From Victivallales bacterium (GTDB taxonomy: Bacteria > Verrucomicrobiota > Lentisphaeria > Victivallales > Victivallaceae): a stretch of DNA of 5,834 nucleotides. This document shows, in pieces, positions 5,822 to 5,834 of this stretch. Positions within the stretch are counted from its first letter, which is position 1. Each line of letters starts with the position of its first letter. The stretch covers positions 1-5,834 of the forward strand of contig DAOWBJ010000128.1 of assembly GCA_030634125.1 (NCBI GenBank). The letters run 5' to 3'. A program made the position numbers and the translations under genes. The notes beneath the pieces are model-generated. The model was given only the letters and a program-made list of their open reading frames with translations. It did not search any database and was not told where the DNA came from.

Positions 5822-5834
5822 TTTGAAGCAGTAA

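Overview
The window is AT-rich (roughly 40% GC by eye). It looks like chromosomal DNA of a Gram-negative, sigma-54-using bacterium: there is a bacterial enhancer-binding protein, an apparent -24/-12 promoter, a lipoprotein signal peptide and a membrane-anchored protein with a probable periplasmic domain. The genes do not fix the phylum. A little-studied lineage is possible (Lentisphaerae/PVC-type or similar), but that is a guess.

Layout. Positions 1-1349 (minus strand) hold the 5' three-quarters of an MsbA-type ABC exporter whose C-terminal end lies off the left edge. Positions 1350-1671 are a 322-base non-coding regulatory region. Positions 1672-3621 (minus) encode an AcoR/DhaR-like sigma-54 activator with GAF, PAS, AAA+ and Fis-type HTH regions. 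Positions 3622-3811 are a divergent promoter region. Positions 3812-4726 (plus) encode an M28-family lipoprotein that most resembles animal-type glutaminyl cyclase. Positions 4825-5604 (plus) encode an unrecognised protein with two membrane segments and a methionine-rich stretch. Positions 5605-5834 hold tandem terminators, a short tandem repeat and several perfect hairpins, with no gene.

How the parts may work together. The exporter gene is preceded by a near-consensus sigma-54 promoter (minus strand, 1407 to 1392). About 115, 193 and 214 bp upstream of its predicted start lie three copies of a 21-bp site (AGTGTGTCA-N5-AAAACAY), two of them tandem at exactly 21 bp, or two helical turns. The gene just upstream encodes a sigma-54 activator. 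The simplest reading is a self-contained switch: the activator senses a ligand through its GAF/PAS region, binds these enhancers, and turns on the exporter. The divergent M28 lipoprotein and the membrane protein may or may not share the same physiology; nothing in the sequence places them under the same promoter type.
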